Shown here piece after piece: positions 1-9,417 of a stretch of DNA of 64,000 nt; positions within the stretch are counted from its first letter, which is position 1, and each line of letters begins with the position of its first letter. The notes below the pieces were generated by a model. That model did no database searches. It had not been told where the DNA came from and was given only the letters and a program-made list of their open reading frames with translations. A program made the position numbers and the translations under genes. The stretch spans positions 1,116,001 through 1,180,000 of the forward strand of contig NZ_CP095741.1 of assembly GCF_023078475.1 (NCBI RefSeq), written 5' to 3'. This stretch comes from Luteibacter aegosomaticola. Its GTDB lineage: Bacteria > Pseudomonadota > Gammaproteobacteria > Xanthomonadales > Rhodanobacteraceae.

Positions 1-691
1 TGCTGAGAACCTCGACATTGGCTGCGGGGGCCTCACGGGCGAGTACGTCGCGCTCCTCCTCGCTTACGACCAGTGTGATGTCGCAGCGCGCGACCATCGC
101 CAGTTCGCGCTCGCGCGAACGGTTGGCCTGGCGCATCAACGTAGGGTTGCCGGTAAGATCGGCAGCACGACGCTCCCGAATGAAGTGCAGGTCGACGGTA
201 TCGAAAACCGTGCGTGCGCGTGGCGCGAAGCGGCGGACTACATCGATGTACTGATCCGCAACAGGCAGGCGGCACAACATCACGGCATCAAGCGTAGCCC
301 CCTCGCGGGAGAGCCAGCGTAGGGCCGGCTCGCGCACGATGCGGACACCGAGCGCTCCCAGCCGAACCGCGTCGGCCACCGATGCGTCGCCATCGTCGGC
401 CAGGAAATCGATCTGCCAGCCATCGGCATGGAGCAGGGCGAAAATCTGCGAGAGCCGTACCGAGCCGGAATCGCGCGATGGATCCGGGGTCATCGTCTCG
501 ATGACAAGGATGCGTCGGCGCGGCAAGCTCGTAGCCAGCTCGCGCACGGTAACGTCGGCTGGAGCGGCGCCACTCTCGGTCCGCGGCCGCAGTGCACGCC
601 GGAAAGTGCCGCTCCATCCCCGGATCGCAATGCTGCCTTTCACCCGCTGCGCAAGGCGAGCCAGCCGCCGTAGCCTCCAGCCAAGCTCCAT
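1..691 (-). CDS. Glycosyltransferase (GT4-like), 3' part only
   Basis: The reading frame starts at ATG 691 on the minus strand, overlaps the stop of the ETF-QO gene (ATGA), and runs open past position 1, so only the N-terminal ~230 residues are in the window. After a short basic stretch the protein reads ILVIETMTPDPSRDSGS followed by VRLSQIFALL, a start seen in polysaccharide or O-antigen glycosyltransferases (ILVID..TP..DSGS). A VFDTVDLHF segment and a later VVSEEERDVL segment fit the first Rossmann-like domain of a GT-B enzyme. The donor-binding C-terminal domain lies outside. The sugar and the acceptor cannot be told. The family call comes from motif resemblance only. Confidence 0.6.
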   Translation of the reverse strand, partial: MELGWRLRRLARLAQRVKGSIAIRGWSGTFRRALRPRTESGAAPADVTVRELATSLPRRRILVIETMTPDPSRDSGSVRLSQIFALLHADGWQIDFLADDGDASVADAVRLGALGVRIVREPALRWLSREGATLDAVMLCRLPVADQYIDVVRRFAPRARTVFDTVDLHFIRERRAADLTGNPTLMRQANRSRERELAMVARCDITLVVSEEERDVLAREAPAANVEVLS

Positions 692-2298
692 CACAATCCC
701 TGGTAATTCGGCCCAGACCCGCCCTCAGGCGTAACCCAGGTAATGATCTGGTAAGGGTCCTTGATATCACACGTCTTGCAATGCACGCAGTTCGCCGAGT
801 TGATCTGCAGCCGGCGGCCTCCCTCATCCTCGACCATTTCGTACACGCCGGCCGGGCAGAAGCGCTGGCAGGGGTTGCCGTACTCGGTGGTGCAACGATC
901 CACGCAAATCGACGTATCGGCCACCTTCAGGTGCACCGGCTGGTCTTCGTCGTGTTCGGTGGCTGCAAAATATACGGATGCCAGGCGGTCGCGCGGTGCG
1001 AGCGTGCGGTCCACGTAATCCTTCTTCGGCGCTTCGTACTTGCCCAGCTTCGCCAGCGATGACCAGTCGGCGTGATTCTTCAGGGTCCACGGCGATGCGC
1101 CGCCCGTGAGCGTCTCCCAGGCCGCATTGATCAGGCCGCGCCACAGGCCCTTGTTGAAGCCGGGGCGGATGTTTCGCACCTTCTTCAGTTCGGCGACGAC
1201 GGCGGAGTCGCGCAGCTTCGCATCCCACCCCGCCGGATTTAGCTGCGTGGCCACGAGGTGCTCGGCCGCGAGCATGCCCGAGGCGATGGCCTGGTGCGTG
1301 CCCTTGATCTTCGGCACGTTCACGAGGCCGGCGGAATCGCCGATCAGGATGGCGCCGGGCATCTCCACCTTCGGCAGCGACTGGAAGCCGCCTTCGATAA
1401 TGGCGCGCGCGCCGGCCGAGACGATATTGCCGCCTTCGAGCAGGCCCTTCACGTTCGGGTGGTGCTTGAACTGCTGGAACGCCTCGAACGGCGAGAAGTT
1501 CGGATCGGGGTAATCCAGGCCCACGACGAAGCCGACCGCCACGCGATCGTTATCCAGGTGATAGAGGAAACTGCCGCCATAGGTATCGTTGGCGAGCGGC
1601 CAGCCGGTGGTGTGCACCACCTTGCCCGGCTCACCGCGGCCGGCGGGTAGCTGCCACAGCTCCTTGATGCCGATGCCGTAGGTCTGCGGATCGCTGTTCG
1701 CGTCGAGATCGAACTGCTTGATCAGCGCCTTGCTGATATGGCCACGGCAGCCCTCGGCCAGCACGGTGACTTTGGCGCGGATATCGATGCCTTCGGTGTA
1801 GCCGGGCTTGTGGGTGCCATCGCGAGCGATGCCCATGTCGCCAATGCGCACGCCGTTCACCGCACCGCTTTCGTCGAACAGCGCTTCGGCCGCTGCGTAG
1901 CCCGGGAACACGTCCACGCCAAGGGCTTCGGCCTGCGGGGCCAGCCACGCGCACATGGCGCCCAGGCTGACGATCACGTTGCCGTGGTTGTTCATCTGCG
2001 GCGGAGCCACCGGGGCCTTGATACCCGACTGGTGATCGCGCAGCCACCAGAATTCGTCCCTGGTTACCGGCACGCAGACCGGCGGCGGGGCCTTGCGCCA
2101 TTCCGGGAGCAGGCGATCGAGCGGGGCGGTCTCAATCACGGCACCGGAGAGAATCTGTGCGCCGATGGTCGAGGCCTTCTCGATCACGCAGACAGAAACG
2201 TCCGGATTGAGCTGTTTCGTACGAATCGCGAACGCGAGGCCGGCGGGGCCTGCCCCGACGACGACGAGATCGTATTCCATGGTTTCGCGTTCGCTCAT
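691..2298 (-). CDS. Electron transfer flavoprotein:ubiquinone oxidoreductase (ETF-QO)
   Basis: This 535-aa membrane-associated FAD and 4Fe-4S protein passes electrons from reduced ETF (acyl-CoA and other dehydrogenases) to ubiquinone. The N-terminus has the dinucleotide fold VVVGAGPAGLAFA. A GCRGH segment follows mid-protein. The C-terminus carries the cluster ligands: C481 in FCPAGVYE, and C504, C507 and C510 in NCVHCKTCDIKDP. Length is normal for the family. The start MSERETMEYD is used; a second Met six residues in is possible. It fits functionally with fadE at 28.1 kb, although they are not linked. The downstream glycosyltransferase overlaps its stop. Confidence 0.95.
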   Translation of the reverse strand: MSERETMEYDLVVVGAGPAGLAFAIRTKQLNPDVSVCVIEKASTIGAQILSGAVIETAPLDRLLPEWRKAPPPVCVPVTRDEFWWLRDHQSGIKAPVAPPQMNNHGNVIVSLGAMCAWLAPQAEALGVDVFPGYAAAEALFDESGAVNGVRIGDMGIARDGTHKPGYTEGIDIRAKVTVLAEGCRGHISKALIKQFDLDANSDPQTYGIGIKELWQLPAGRGEPGKVVHTTGWPLANDTYGGSFLYHLDNDRVAVGFVVGLDYPDPNFSPFEAFQQFKHHPNVKGLLEGGNIVSAGARAIIEGGFQSLPKVEMPGAILIGDSAGLVNVPKIKGTHQAIASGMLAAEHLVATQLNPAGWDAKLRDSAVVAELKKVRNIRPGFNKGLWRGLINAAWETLTGGASPWTLKNHADWSSLAKLGKYEAPKKDYVDRTLAPRDRLASVYFAATEHDEDQPVHLKVADTSICVDRCTTEYGNPCQRFCPAGVYEMVEDEGGRRLQINSANCVHCKTCDIKDPYQIITWVTPEGGSGPNYQGL

Positions 2299-2449
2299 CG
2301 CTGGCTCTCGAGTCTGGCTGGCAGGATCAGTCGGCTATTGTCCCGTTTCCCCCCATACCGGGCAAATCGCCGTTTGAAACAATGTGCGCCGGGGTTGCAC
2401 GGCTTTCACATAGGGGGTTTATAGTCGTCTCCAAGCGCTAGGAGATTCC

Positions 2450-3850
2450 ATGAATACGATGTTGCCTGTCTCCGCCACGGACATGCGCCGGGCCAGCCTC
2501 CTGCAGATCATGCACTGGCTGGCGATAGGCCGGGCGCAGCCGCAGGCCCTTTCGGACGTGTACCAGGACGCGATCGAGCGCCTGAACCCCGTTCTGAACG
2601 CCTACACCGACGTCAGCGTGTCGTTGATCCAGGAGCAGGCCCTGGCCGCCGACCGGCGCCGGCGCGATGGCGTCATGGGGCGTCTCGATGGCCTGCCGAT
2701 CGCCATCAAGGATAATTTCGACGTCGCGGGTGTGCCGACGCGCGCGGGTATGCGGCGGCGCACCGTCGTACCAGAGCAGGACGCGCATGCCGTTGCACGG
2801 CTGCGAGCCTCCGGCGCGGTGCTACTTGGCAAAACCAATATGGATGAAGGTGCGCTCGGCCTCGCGACGAACAACCCGTTCCATGGCGCAACGCACAATC
2901 CTCACCGACTCGGCTACACAGCGGGCGGTTCGTCCGGTGGAGCCGCAGCCGCCGTGGCCGCCGGTCTGGCCGTGGCGGCCATCGGTTCGGACACGCTCGG
3001 TTCGGTGCGGGTGCCCGCCAGTTACTGCGGGGTATACGCGCTCAAGCCGACCCATGGCGAGATCTCCGCGCGGGGCCTTGTCCCCGCCGCGCGTCGCCTT
3101 GATGCGGTCGGCTTGCTGGCGCGCGGCGTTGACGACCTGACCGTCCTGCTCCAGACGCTGGCGGGGTATGACGCCGACGATGCCCGTTCACGCCGTCGCC
3201 GCGTCGCGTTCCAGCCGCCGGACTGGGAGCCGGGCAACCTGCGCACGGGCTTCCTGCCTGATCTGGCGGGCGTGGGCGTGGAGCGTGATGTGATTGACGT
3301 GTTCGAAAACGCGCTGTCGCAGCTGAAGGGCGAGTTGGGCGAACGCCGTACCGTCGATTTCTCCGATTGGGATTTCGCGCGGACGCGGCGCGCGGGCTTG
3401 CTCCTGATGGAAGCGGAGATGCTCAACACCTTCGCCGACGAACTGGCCGACGAGGCCTACCCGGTCTCCCCGGCTTTCCGCCAGATGGTGGACTTCGCTG
3501 CGAAGAAGTCGGCGGCCGACTATGTGGCAGCGGATCTCGTGCTGGACGCCGCCACCCTGAAAATGCGTAGGTTGTTCGCCCAGGTGGATGTGCTCGTGTT
3601 GCCCACGACGTCACAGGGTGCGTTCCCGCTCGACCAGCCCGCGCCGGCCTCGCAGGCCGATTTGTGCAGCTTCGCAAGTCTTGCCGGTTGTCCGGCGGTA
3701 AGCATCCCCATGGGCACGCTACCCAACGGTATGCCCATCGGCATGCAGCTCGTGGGTGCCCGCGGTTCCGATCTGCGCCTGCTCGAACTGGCAGCGGTGT
3801 GCGCCTCGTCCCTGGACGCCGAGCCGAGCTACCCCGTAGAACCCAAATAA
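2450..3850 (+). CDS. Amidase-signature family hydrolase
   Basis: A 466-aa enzyme of the amidase signature family, which hydrolyses C-N amide bonds with a Ser-cisSer-Lys triad. All three are visible: K87 in PIAIKDNFDVAG, cis-Ser S161 in GGSSGG, and nucleophile S185 in GSDTLGSVRVPAS. The Gly/Ser-rich core is complete and the length is normal. It stands alone, divergent from ETF-QO and convergent with the MCE operon, so context gives no substrate. It resembles GatA/AtzF-type amidases, but there are no gatB or gatC genes nearby, so a role in tRNA amidation is not supported. Confidence 0.85.
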   Translation: MNTMLPVSATDMRRASLLQIMHWLAIGRAQPQALSDVYQDAIERLNPVLNAYTDVSVSLIQEQALAADRRRRDGVMGRLDGLPIAIKDNFDVAGVPTRAGMRRRTVVPEQDAHAVARLRASGAVLLGKTNMDEGALGLATNNPFHGATHNPHRLGYTAGGSSGGAAAAVAAGLAVAAIGSDTLGSVRVPASYCGVYALKPTHGEISARGLVPAARRLDAVGLLARGVDDLTVLLQTLAGYDADDARSRRRRVAFQPPDWEPGNLRTGFLPDLAGVGVERDVIDVFENALSQLKGELGERRTVDFSDWDFARTRRAGLLLMEAEMLNTFADELADEAYPVSPAFRQMVDFAAKKSAADYVAADLVLDAATLKMRRLFAQVDVLVLPTTSQGAFPLDQPAPASQADLCSFASLAGCPAVSIPMGTLPNGMPIGMQLVGARGSDLRLLELAAVCASSLDAEPSYPVEPK

Positions 3851-3875
3851 AGATCCTACAGGGGCTGTAAGCGCC

Positions 3876-4481
3876 TCAAGGCGACGGTGCGGCGGTATAG
3901 GTCCACTGCACGATATCCCGCGAGAGCTTGTCCATGGCGCGGCCAAAGGCCTGGACCACCTGCGGGACCTCTTTCCCATCGACGGGCTCGCGTACCTCGA
4001 AGCGCTGGCTCGCGACGATCGCGTGCTTGCGCGAGTTGGCGAGCATCGCGTCAAAGCGGACGACGACGACCGGCTTGCCGTCGGCATAGTCGGTCTGGAA
4101 ATCGGCCAGGTTCCCGCCCAGCTCGTAATCCGCCGCGAGGTTACTGTCGTCCGTACTGAGCGCGGGCACCCGGCCGCTGTCGCGGAACGCGTCGGCCAGA
4201 CGGTCGCGGAACAGGTGCGGCGCGCTGTCGTTCCAGCGTGCGCCGGCGTACACCGTGATCGTGTTGCTGGAAGGCACGACGGCGATCCGCGCGTTATCGA
4301 TCGAACGGGGCGCATTGGGCGTCGCGATGCGCAGCGCCCACGGCACCGGCGCAGTGGCCATCGGCCGCCCACCCGGCGACGCGGGCAAGGTGTACACGCT
4401 CGGCTGTTCCGCCTTCGGCAGGATCGAGCAACCCGCAAGGGCGGCGAATACAAAGGGAAGGACGAACCGTGCGCGGCTCAT
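3876..4481 (-). CDS. ABC transport auxiliary lipoprotein (PqiC/DUF330-like)
   Basis: A 201-aa lipoprotein: a short signal peptide ends in the lipobox LAGC (Cys18). The mature part matches the ABC-type transport auxiliary family that accompanies MCE-protein lipid transporters (segments PSVYTLPASPGG, WNDSAPHLFRDRLADAF and YELGGNLADFQ). It is the last gene of the four-gene operon; its ATG overlaps the stop of the MCE gene by 4 nt. Its likely place is the outer-membrane side of a phospholipid or hydrophobic-substrate transport path. Known relatives: PqiC. Confidence 0.82.
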   Translation of the reverse strand: MSRARFVLPFVFAALAGCSILPKAEQPSVYTLPASPGGRPMATAPVPWALRIATPNAPRSIDNARIAVVPSSNTITVYAGARWNDSAPHLFRDRLADAFRDSGRVPALSTDDSNLAADYELGGNLADFQTDYADGKPVVVVRFDAMLANSRKHAIVASQRFEVREPVDGKEVPQVVQAFGRAMDKLSRDIVQWTYTAAPSP

Positions 4482-5416
4482 GGGGTGAACTCCTTGGTTT
4501 TCTCGCGTCCAAACAGGTAGCCGCTGGGGTTTTCATCCAGGCGCCGGGTGATCGAGCGCAGCGATGAAAGCGTATCGCGCAGTTCGCGCAGGGCCGGCGC
4601 GAGGTCGCCCAGGCTGGCCGCGCCGCCGTTCAACGCATCGCTGTTGTCGTTGATGAGGCGATCGATCGACGCCATCGAATGTTCCAGCGAGGCCATGGCG
4701 CGCTGGGCACTTTCCAGCGTGGCCTTGCCCTGGCCTTCGACCAGGCCGTTGGCGTTATGAACCAGCGTCTTGCTTTCGGCCAGCGTTTCATTCGCCTGCT
4801 TCGTCGCGATATCGAGTTGCTTGATCAACGAGCGTATGTCCTCGCGTTCGTCAGCGATGACGCCCGTGGTCTTATCCAGGTGATCCAGCGTCCGCTCGAT
4901 ACGGTGCACGTTTTCAGGCGAGAGGAGCTCGCTCGCATGCGCGGCGGCCTGGTTGATGTTGGTGATCAGGTCTTCGCTGTTGGATAACAGCTTGGCGAGC
5001 TGTGAGGTATCCGCGGTGATGATCGGCACCTCGCCGTCGTGCCCCACCAGCAGCGGGCTATCCGGGGACCCACCCGACAGCTGGATGATCGCGACCCCGG
5101 TGACGCCGGTGAGCGCGAGTTTCGCGTGGGTATCCTTGCGGAGCGGGGTATCCCCACTGACCCGGATGCGGGCGAGCACGCGGCGCGGATCGTTCGGATC
5201 CAGACGCAACAGGTTCACGTCGCCCAGCCGGATGCCGTTGTACTGGACCGCCGAGCCTCGCGAGAGGCCCGTGACCGCCTCGTTGAAGACCACGTCGTAG
5301 TAGTTCCACTCCTGGTCGGAGTGGGCCTTGGCCAGCCAGACGCCGAAGAGCAGGCCGCCGACGACGATGATGACGGTGAACAGGCCGATAAGGATGTGGT
5401 GGGCTCGGGTTTCCAT
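4478..5416 (-). CDS. MCE/MlaD family substrate-binding protein
   Basis: A 312-aa periplasmic lipid-binding protein held in the inner membrane by one N-terminal helix (about residues 8-30, HILIGLFTVIIVVGGLLFGV). One MCE domain follows (GLSRGSAVQYNGIRLGDV at about 50-67 is the typical core). The C-terminal half is mostly helical and coiled-coil-like (about 135-300). This is longer than E. coli MlaD (~183 aa) and resembles PqiB/YebT-era single-MCE proteins with a long helical needle. It sits between the ATPase gene (5-nt gap) and the lipoprotein gene (4-nt overlap). Confidence 0.9.
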   Translation of the reverse strand: METRAHHILIGLFTVIIVVGGLLFGVWLAKAHSDQEWNYYDVVFNEAVTGLSRGSAVQYNGIRLGDVNLLRLDPNDPRRVLARIRVSGDTPLRKDTHAKLALTGVTGVAIIQLSGGSPDSPLLVGHDGEVPIITADTSQLAKLLSNSEDLITNINQAAAHASELLSPENVHRIERTLDHLDKTTGVIADEREDIRSLIKQLDIATKQANETLAESKTLVHNANGLVEGQGKATLESAQRAMASLEHSMASIDRLINDNSDALNGGAASLGDLAPALRELRDTLSSLRSITRRLDENPSGYLFGREKTKEFTP

Positions 5417-5421
5417 GGGTA

Positions 5422-6204
5422 TCAGTCCTTGCCTTGGTGGGCGGCGAAGGTGGCCGCGCGGCCGCGCGGTCCGTTGAAGTACGCCTGCACCCAGGGATCG
5501 TCGGTGCGGGCCACTTCGTCGATCGGGCCTACGGCCAGTACGCGGCGCTGGGAAAGCACCGCGACGCGGTCGCAGGTGGAATACAAGGTGTCGAGGTCAT
5601 GGGTGACGAGGAACACGGTAAGCCCCAGCGCATCGCGCAGGGTCACGATCAGGCTATCGAACGCCGCGGCGCTGATCGGATCCAGGCCGGCGGTCGGCTC
5701 ATCGAGGAAGAGGATTTCCGGATCGAGCGCGCGCGCGCGGGCCAGTGCGGCACGCTTGATCATGCCGCCGGAAAGTTCCGACGGCCATTTGCGCCCGGCA
5801 TCCACCGGCAGGCCGGACAGTGCCAGCTTCACCCCCGCCAGTCGGGTGGCATCGGCGCGGTCGAGCTTCGCGTGCTCCACCAGCGGCAGGGCGACGTTCT
5901 CGGCCACGGTAAGCGACGAGAACAGTGCGCCGCTCTGGAACAGCACGCCGAAGCGTCGCTCCACGAGCGAGCGCTTTTCTTCCGGCAGCGAAAGCAGGTT
6001 TTCGCCGAAGACGCGCACCTCGCCAGCCACCGGCCGCACGAGACCGATGATGGTACGCAGCAGGACGGATTTGCCCGTGCCGGAACCGCCGACGATCCCG
6101 ATGATCTCGCCGCGGCGTACGTCCAGGTCCAGGTTCTCGTGGACGGTCTGCGTGCCAAAGCGGTTGGTCAGGCCTTTGACCTGGATGACGGTTTCGGCGT
6201 TCAC
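5422..6204 (-). CDS. ABC transporter ATP-binding protein (MlaF-like)
   Basis: A 260-aa ABC ATPase that should power the MCE transporter at the inner membrane. Walker A is GGSGTGKS (about 39-46), the signature is LSGGM, and Walker B is ILFLDEPTAGLDP with a following H-loop VTHD. The GTGKS form and the MIKRAALARA segment after the signature are typical of MlaF. It overlaps the permease gene by 4 nt, so the two are probably translationally coupled. Confidence 0.92.
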   Translation of the reverse strand: MNAETVIQVKGLTNRFGTQTVHENLDLDVRRGEIIGIVGGSGTGKSVLLRTIIGLVRPVAGEVRVFGENLLSLPEEKRSLVERRFGVLFQSGALFSSLTVAENVALPLVEHAKLDRADATRLAGVKLALSGLPVDAGRKWPSELSGGMIKRAALARARALDPEILFLDEPTAGLDPISAAAFDSLIVTLRDALGLTVFLVTHDLDTLYSTCDRVAVLSQRRVLAVGPIDEVARTDDPWVQAYFNGPRGRAATFAAHQGKD

Positions 6205-7343
6205 CAGCCCATCTCCATATAGAAGAGGGCGGCGACCGCGTCGAGCAGGATCACCACGAAGATGGATTGCACGACGGCCGAGGTGGTGTGTTCGCCCACC
6301 GACTGGGCGCTGCCCGACACCTTGAAGCCTTCCATGCAGCCAATGACCGAGATCATGAAGGCGAACACCGGGGCCTTGGCGATGCCGACGAGGAACTGGC
6401 GCAGCTGCATGTCGGCCTGGAACATGGTGAGGAACATCGAGGGCGACATCTTCAGCGTGGCCAGGCAGACCACGCCGCCGCCAGTGATGCCCGCGATCAT
6501 GGCGACGAAGGTGAGCAAGGGCAGGGCGATCAGCAGGGCCAGCACGCGCGGCAGCACCAGTAGTTCTACGGGATCGAGCCCGAGGGTACGGATGGCATCG
6601 ATTTCCTCACGGGCCTTCATCGAGCCGATCTGCGCGGTGAACGCGCTGGCGGTGCGGCCGGCGAGCAGGATGGCGGTGAGGAGCACACCGAACTCGCGCA
6701 GGAAGGCAAAGCCCACCAGGTCGACCGTGAAGACACTGGCGCCGTAGGCGGCTAGTGCGGTTGAACCGAGGAAGGCGACGACCGCGCCGACCATGAACGA
6801 CAACAAGGCCAGGATGGGCACCGCATCCAGGCCGGTCTGCTCCAGGTGCGACACCAGTGAGGTGACCCGCCAGCGCGATGGCCGCCAGGCCGTCGTCGCA
6901 AACCCCTGCAGTGTGATCCCGATGAAGGCCAGGAGCTTGAGCGTCTGTTTCCAGAACGAGGACATGGCGCGGCCGATGCGTTCCAGCATGACCACGAAGC
7001 CAGCATCACGTTTGCGCCGCACGCCCTTGCAGTACGTGTCGATCGCATCGCCCACGGTCTTCAGCAGGGCGCGGCGGGCGGCAGGCAGGGCCTCGTCCTG
7101 GGCAAGCGCCTGCGTGCGCGAACTGCCCAGCAGTTCGGCGATAACGAACGCCCCGGAGGTGTCCATCGCCTGGATATCGTGGATGTCGACGGTGACGCCG
7201 GCGCCGATCGCCCCGGCCATCTCGTTGGCGCGTTTCTGCAGCGCCTCGTAGTAAACGAGGGTCCAGTCGCCGCGCAGCACGAGACGCTCGCCGCCCGAAT
7301 CGCGGGTAAGGGTGGCCGTGCCGGGCAGGGAGGGGGTCGCCAT
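6201..7343 (-). CDS. MlaE-type permease with N-terminal STAS domain
   Basis: A 380-aa inner-membrane permease. Residues ~1-95 form a STAS-like domain (VTVDIHDIQAMDTSGAFV contains the typical D-x-S-G loop), so the MlaB and MlaE functions are in one chain. The remainder is the MlaE core with several membrane segments and the conserved AREEIDAIRTLGLDP motif. Start: the frame is open to 7424, but ATG 7343 (MATPSLPG) places the STAS domain at the N-terminus and leaves room for the divergent gcvT promoter, so it is preferred. First gene of the operon. No MlaC homologue is present. Confidence 0.88.
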   Translation of the reverse strand: MATPSLPGTATLTRDSGGERLVLRGDWTLVYYEALQKRANEMAGAIGAGVTVDIHDIQAMDTSGAFVIAELLGSSRTQALAQDEALPAARRALLKTVGDAIDTYCKGVRRKRDAGFVVMLERIGRAMSSFWKQTLKLLAFIGITLQGFATTAWRPSRWRVTSLVSHLEQTGLDAVPILALLSFMVGAVVAFLGSTALAAYGASVFTVDLVGFAFLREFGVLLTAILLAGRTASAFTAQIGSMKAREEIDAIRTLGLDPVELLVLPRVLALLIALPLLTFVAMIAGITGGGVVCLATLKMSPSMFLTMFQADMQLRQFLVGIAKAPVFAFMISVIGCMEGFKVSGSAQSVGEHTTSAVVQSIFVVILLDAVAALFYMEMGW

Positions 7344-7449
7344 GGATCGGAAGGCTAGCAGGAAGATGTTGCGGCGCGCTTGGACTTGGCGCTCGCTGCC
7401 GGGATAATGACGGGCTGGCCCCATGCCCTATCCCCATGAAGGTACGACG

Positions 7450-8556
7450 ATGACCGATAAGACCGAACTCAACGCCACCCACCGCGAGCTCGGCGCCCGC
7501 ATGGTCGATTTCGGTGGCTGGGACATGCCCATCGCCTACGGCTCCCAGATCGAGGAGCACCATGCCGTCCGCAAGGACGCCGGCATGTTCGACGTCTCGC
7601 ACATGACGGTCGTGGACCTCACCGGTGAGAACACCCGCGCGTTCCTGCGTCACCTGGTCGCCAACAACGTCGACAAGCTGGCCAAGTCGGGCAAGGCCCT
7701 CTACACCTGCATGCTGGACGAGAAGGGCGGGGTCATCGACGACCTCATCGTTTATTTCCTGCGCGAGGATTTCTTCCGCCTGGTGGTGAACGCCGCGACC
7801 CGCGTGAAGGACCTGGCCTGGATCGAAAAGCAGGCCGCGGCATTCGGCGTCAGCGTCCGCGAGCGTCCGGAGTTCGGCATGATCGCCGTGCAGGGCCCCA
7901 ATGCCCGCGAGAAGCTGATCGGCCTGCTTCCGGCCGAGGTGCAGGAGAAGGCACGCAAGCTCGGCAAGTTTGCCGCGATCGAAACCGAAGGCCCGGATGG
8001 CATGCCGCTGTTCCTCGCCCGCACCGGCTACACCGGTGAAGACGGCTTCGAAGTGGTCGTGCCGAACAGCCGCGTGGTGGAGCTCTGGAAGCACCTGCAC
8101 GCCGCGGGCGTCGCGCCGGCCGGCCTGGGTGCGCGCGATACGCTGCGCCTCGAAGCCGGCATGAACCTCTACGGCCAGGACATGGATGAAACCGTGTCGC
8201 CGTGGGAGGCCGCGCTGGCCTGGACCATTTCTCTGGACGAAGGCCGTGACTTCATCGGCCGCGCCGCACTGGAACAGCACAAGGCCGATGGCGTGAAGCG
8301 CGTCATGGTCGGCCTGGTCATGGACGACAAGGGCGTGCTGCGCCACGGCCAGAAAGTTCTCACGGCGAATGGCGAGGGCGAAATCCTCTCCGGCGGCTTC
8401 GCGCCGACGCTGGGCAAGTCCATTGCCTTTGCCCGTATCCCGGCGGGTGAGCCGGGCGATGTCCGCGTCGACATCCGCGGCAAGGAAGTGCCGGTCCGCG
8501 TGGTCAAGTTCCCGTTCGTCCGCGATGGCCAGCCGATGCCGGGCATCGCGGACTAA
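7450..8556 (+). CDS. gcvT: Glycine cleavage system T protein (aminomethyltransferase)
   Basis: A 368-aa cytosolic T protein. It transfers the methylene group from the H-protein-bound aminomethyl intermediate to tetrahydrofolate and releases ammonia. Recognisable segments are [33 protein letters not shown] and the C-terminal beta-barrel. ATG 7450 is chosen over the upstream frame start because GAAGG lies about 8 nt before it and homologues begin here. gcvH follows at 9.4 kb, but a reverse-strand gene lies between, so the two are not one simple operon. gcvP is not in the window. No glycine riboswitch was recognised in the short upstream space. Confidence 0.96.
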   Translation: MTDKTELNATHRELGARMVDFGGWDMPIAYGSQIEEHHAVRKDAGMFDVSHMTVVDLTGENTRAFLRHLVANNVDKLAKSGKALYTCMLDEKGGVIDDLIVYFLREDFFRLVVNAATRVKDLAWIEKQAAAFGVSVRERPEFGMIAVQGPNAREKLIGLLPAEVQEKARKLGKFAAIETEGPDGMPLFLARTGYTGEDGFEVVVPNSRVVELWKHLHAAGVAPAGLGARDTLRLEAGMNLYGQDMDETVSPWEAALAWTISLDEGRDFIGRAALEQHKADGVKRVMVGLVMDDKGVLRHGQKVLTANGEGEILSGGFAPTLGKSIAFARIPAGEPGDVRVDIRGKEVPVRVVKFPFVRDGQPMPGIAD

Positions 8557-8565
8557 CCCAGGGCG

Positions 8566-9168
8566 TTACTGGACCTTGAGCGTCATCCGGACATTACGGT
8601 TGGCGCCGAGGCGGTCGCGGTAGTACTCGCCGCGCTCGATCGTATAGAAGGTGTCCAGGTAGTCGTGGTCGTCCTTCAGCCAGCTACCGCTTCCCATCGT
8701 CTTCAGCACAGCTTCGCTGAGCTTGGTGATGACGGAGACGGCCGCCTTGGAGCGCGCCGTCACGATCGCCATGAGCTGTTCGGCTTCGGCCGCTGGCGTG
8801 CCGGGCTTGATCGCGCCGGGCGCCACCAGCTCGCGGATGTCGCCGATCGAATCGACGAGCCCGCGGACGAGGTAGTTGAAGTCCAGGTCACCATCGAGTT
8901 CCCAGAACTCGATGTTCACGTACTTGGATGCGAACTGGGTCCAGTTCACGATATCCATGTTCGGGGTTCGCAGTTCGCCCGCCTTCGTGAGGAAGGGCAG
9001 CGAGCGGATATCCAGCTTCGGCGCGCCGTCGAGGCCGATGCCAGAGACGATCGCAACGACCTCGGCCTTGCCCTTTGGGAAGGATTCGCGGATGTCCTCG
9101 ACCCGGATGTTCTGGATGATGGTGAGTTCTTCGTTGCCCTGGGTCTGGGTGATGGTGGGGGTATTCAT
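8566..9168 (-). CDS. Unrecognised protein, 200 aa
   Basis: A complete frame of 200 aa with normal codon use and amino-acid composition, so it is probably a real gene. No signal peptide or membrane helix is visible. The first ~90 residues look beta-rich (AEVVAIVSGIGLDG, KYVNIEFWELDGDLDF). The C-terminal half looks alpha-helical (LMAIVTARSKAAVSVITKLSEAVL) and ends in a short beta stretch (NRNVRMTLKV). It lies antisense between gcvT and gcvH, its stop only 9 nt from the gcvT stop. I do not recognise the family and infer no function. Confidence 0.72.
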   Translation of the reverse strand: MNTPTITQTQGNEELTIIQNIRVEDIRESFPKGKAEVVAIVSGIGLDGAPKLDIRSLPFLTKAGELRTPNMDIVNWTQFASKYVNIEFWELDGDLDFNYLVRGLVDSIGDIRELVAPGAIKPGTPAAEAEQLMAIVTARSKAAVSVITKLSEAVLKTMGSGSWLKDDHDYLDTFYTIERGEYYRDRLGANRNVRMTLKVQ

Positions 9169-9417
9169 TGTGCGTCCTTTTCGTTGGGGGAGGGCGCCGC
9201 CACCGTCCTGGTGCCGGCCTGCATAGGTTAGAAAGGGCCGGTGGCGGGCTGCGTCGCCGGATGCCTACACAACGCGTCGGAATCGCGCGGCGTTTGTATC
9301 GGTGTGCTGCCGATGGCGCTCAGGCGGCGCCTGTGAAAGAGGGCAGGCTTACGCGCCGCGCGCGGACCGGTACAATCACCGGGTCACCACCGCCCACTCC
9401 CTTACGAGGCCTACCCC

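Noticed and set aside
7344..7449. Glycine riboswitch before gcvT
   Set aside because: The divergent gap is only ~106 nt and no pair of typical aptamer stems was seen.
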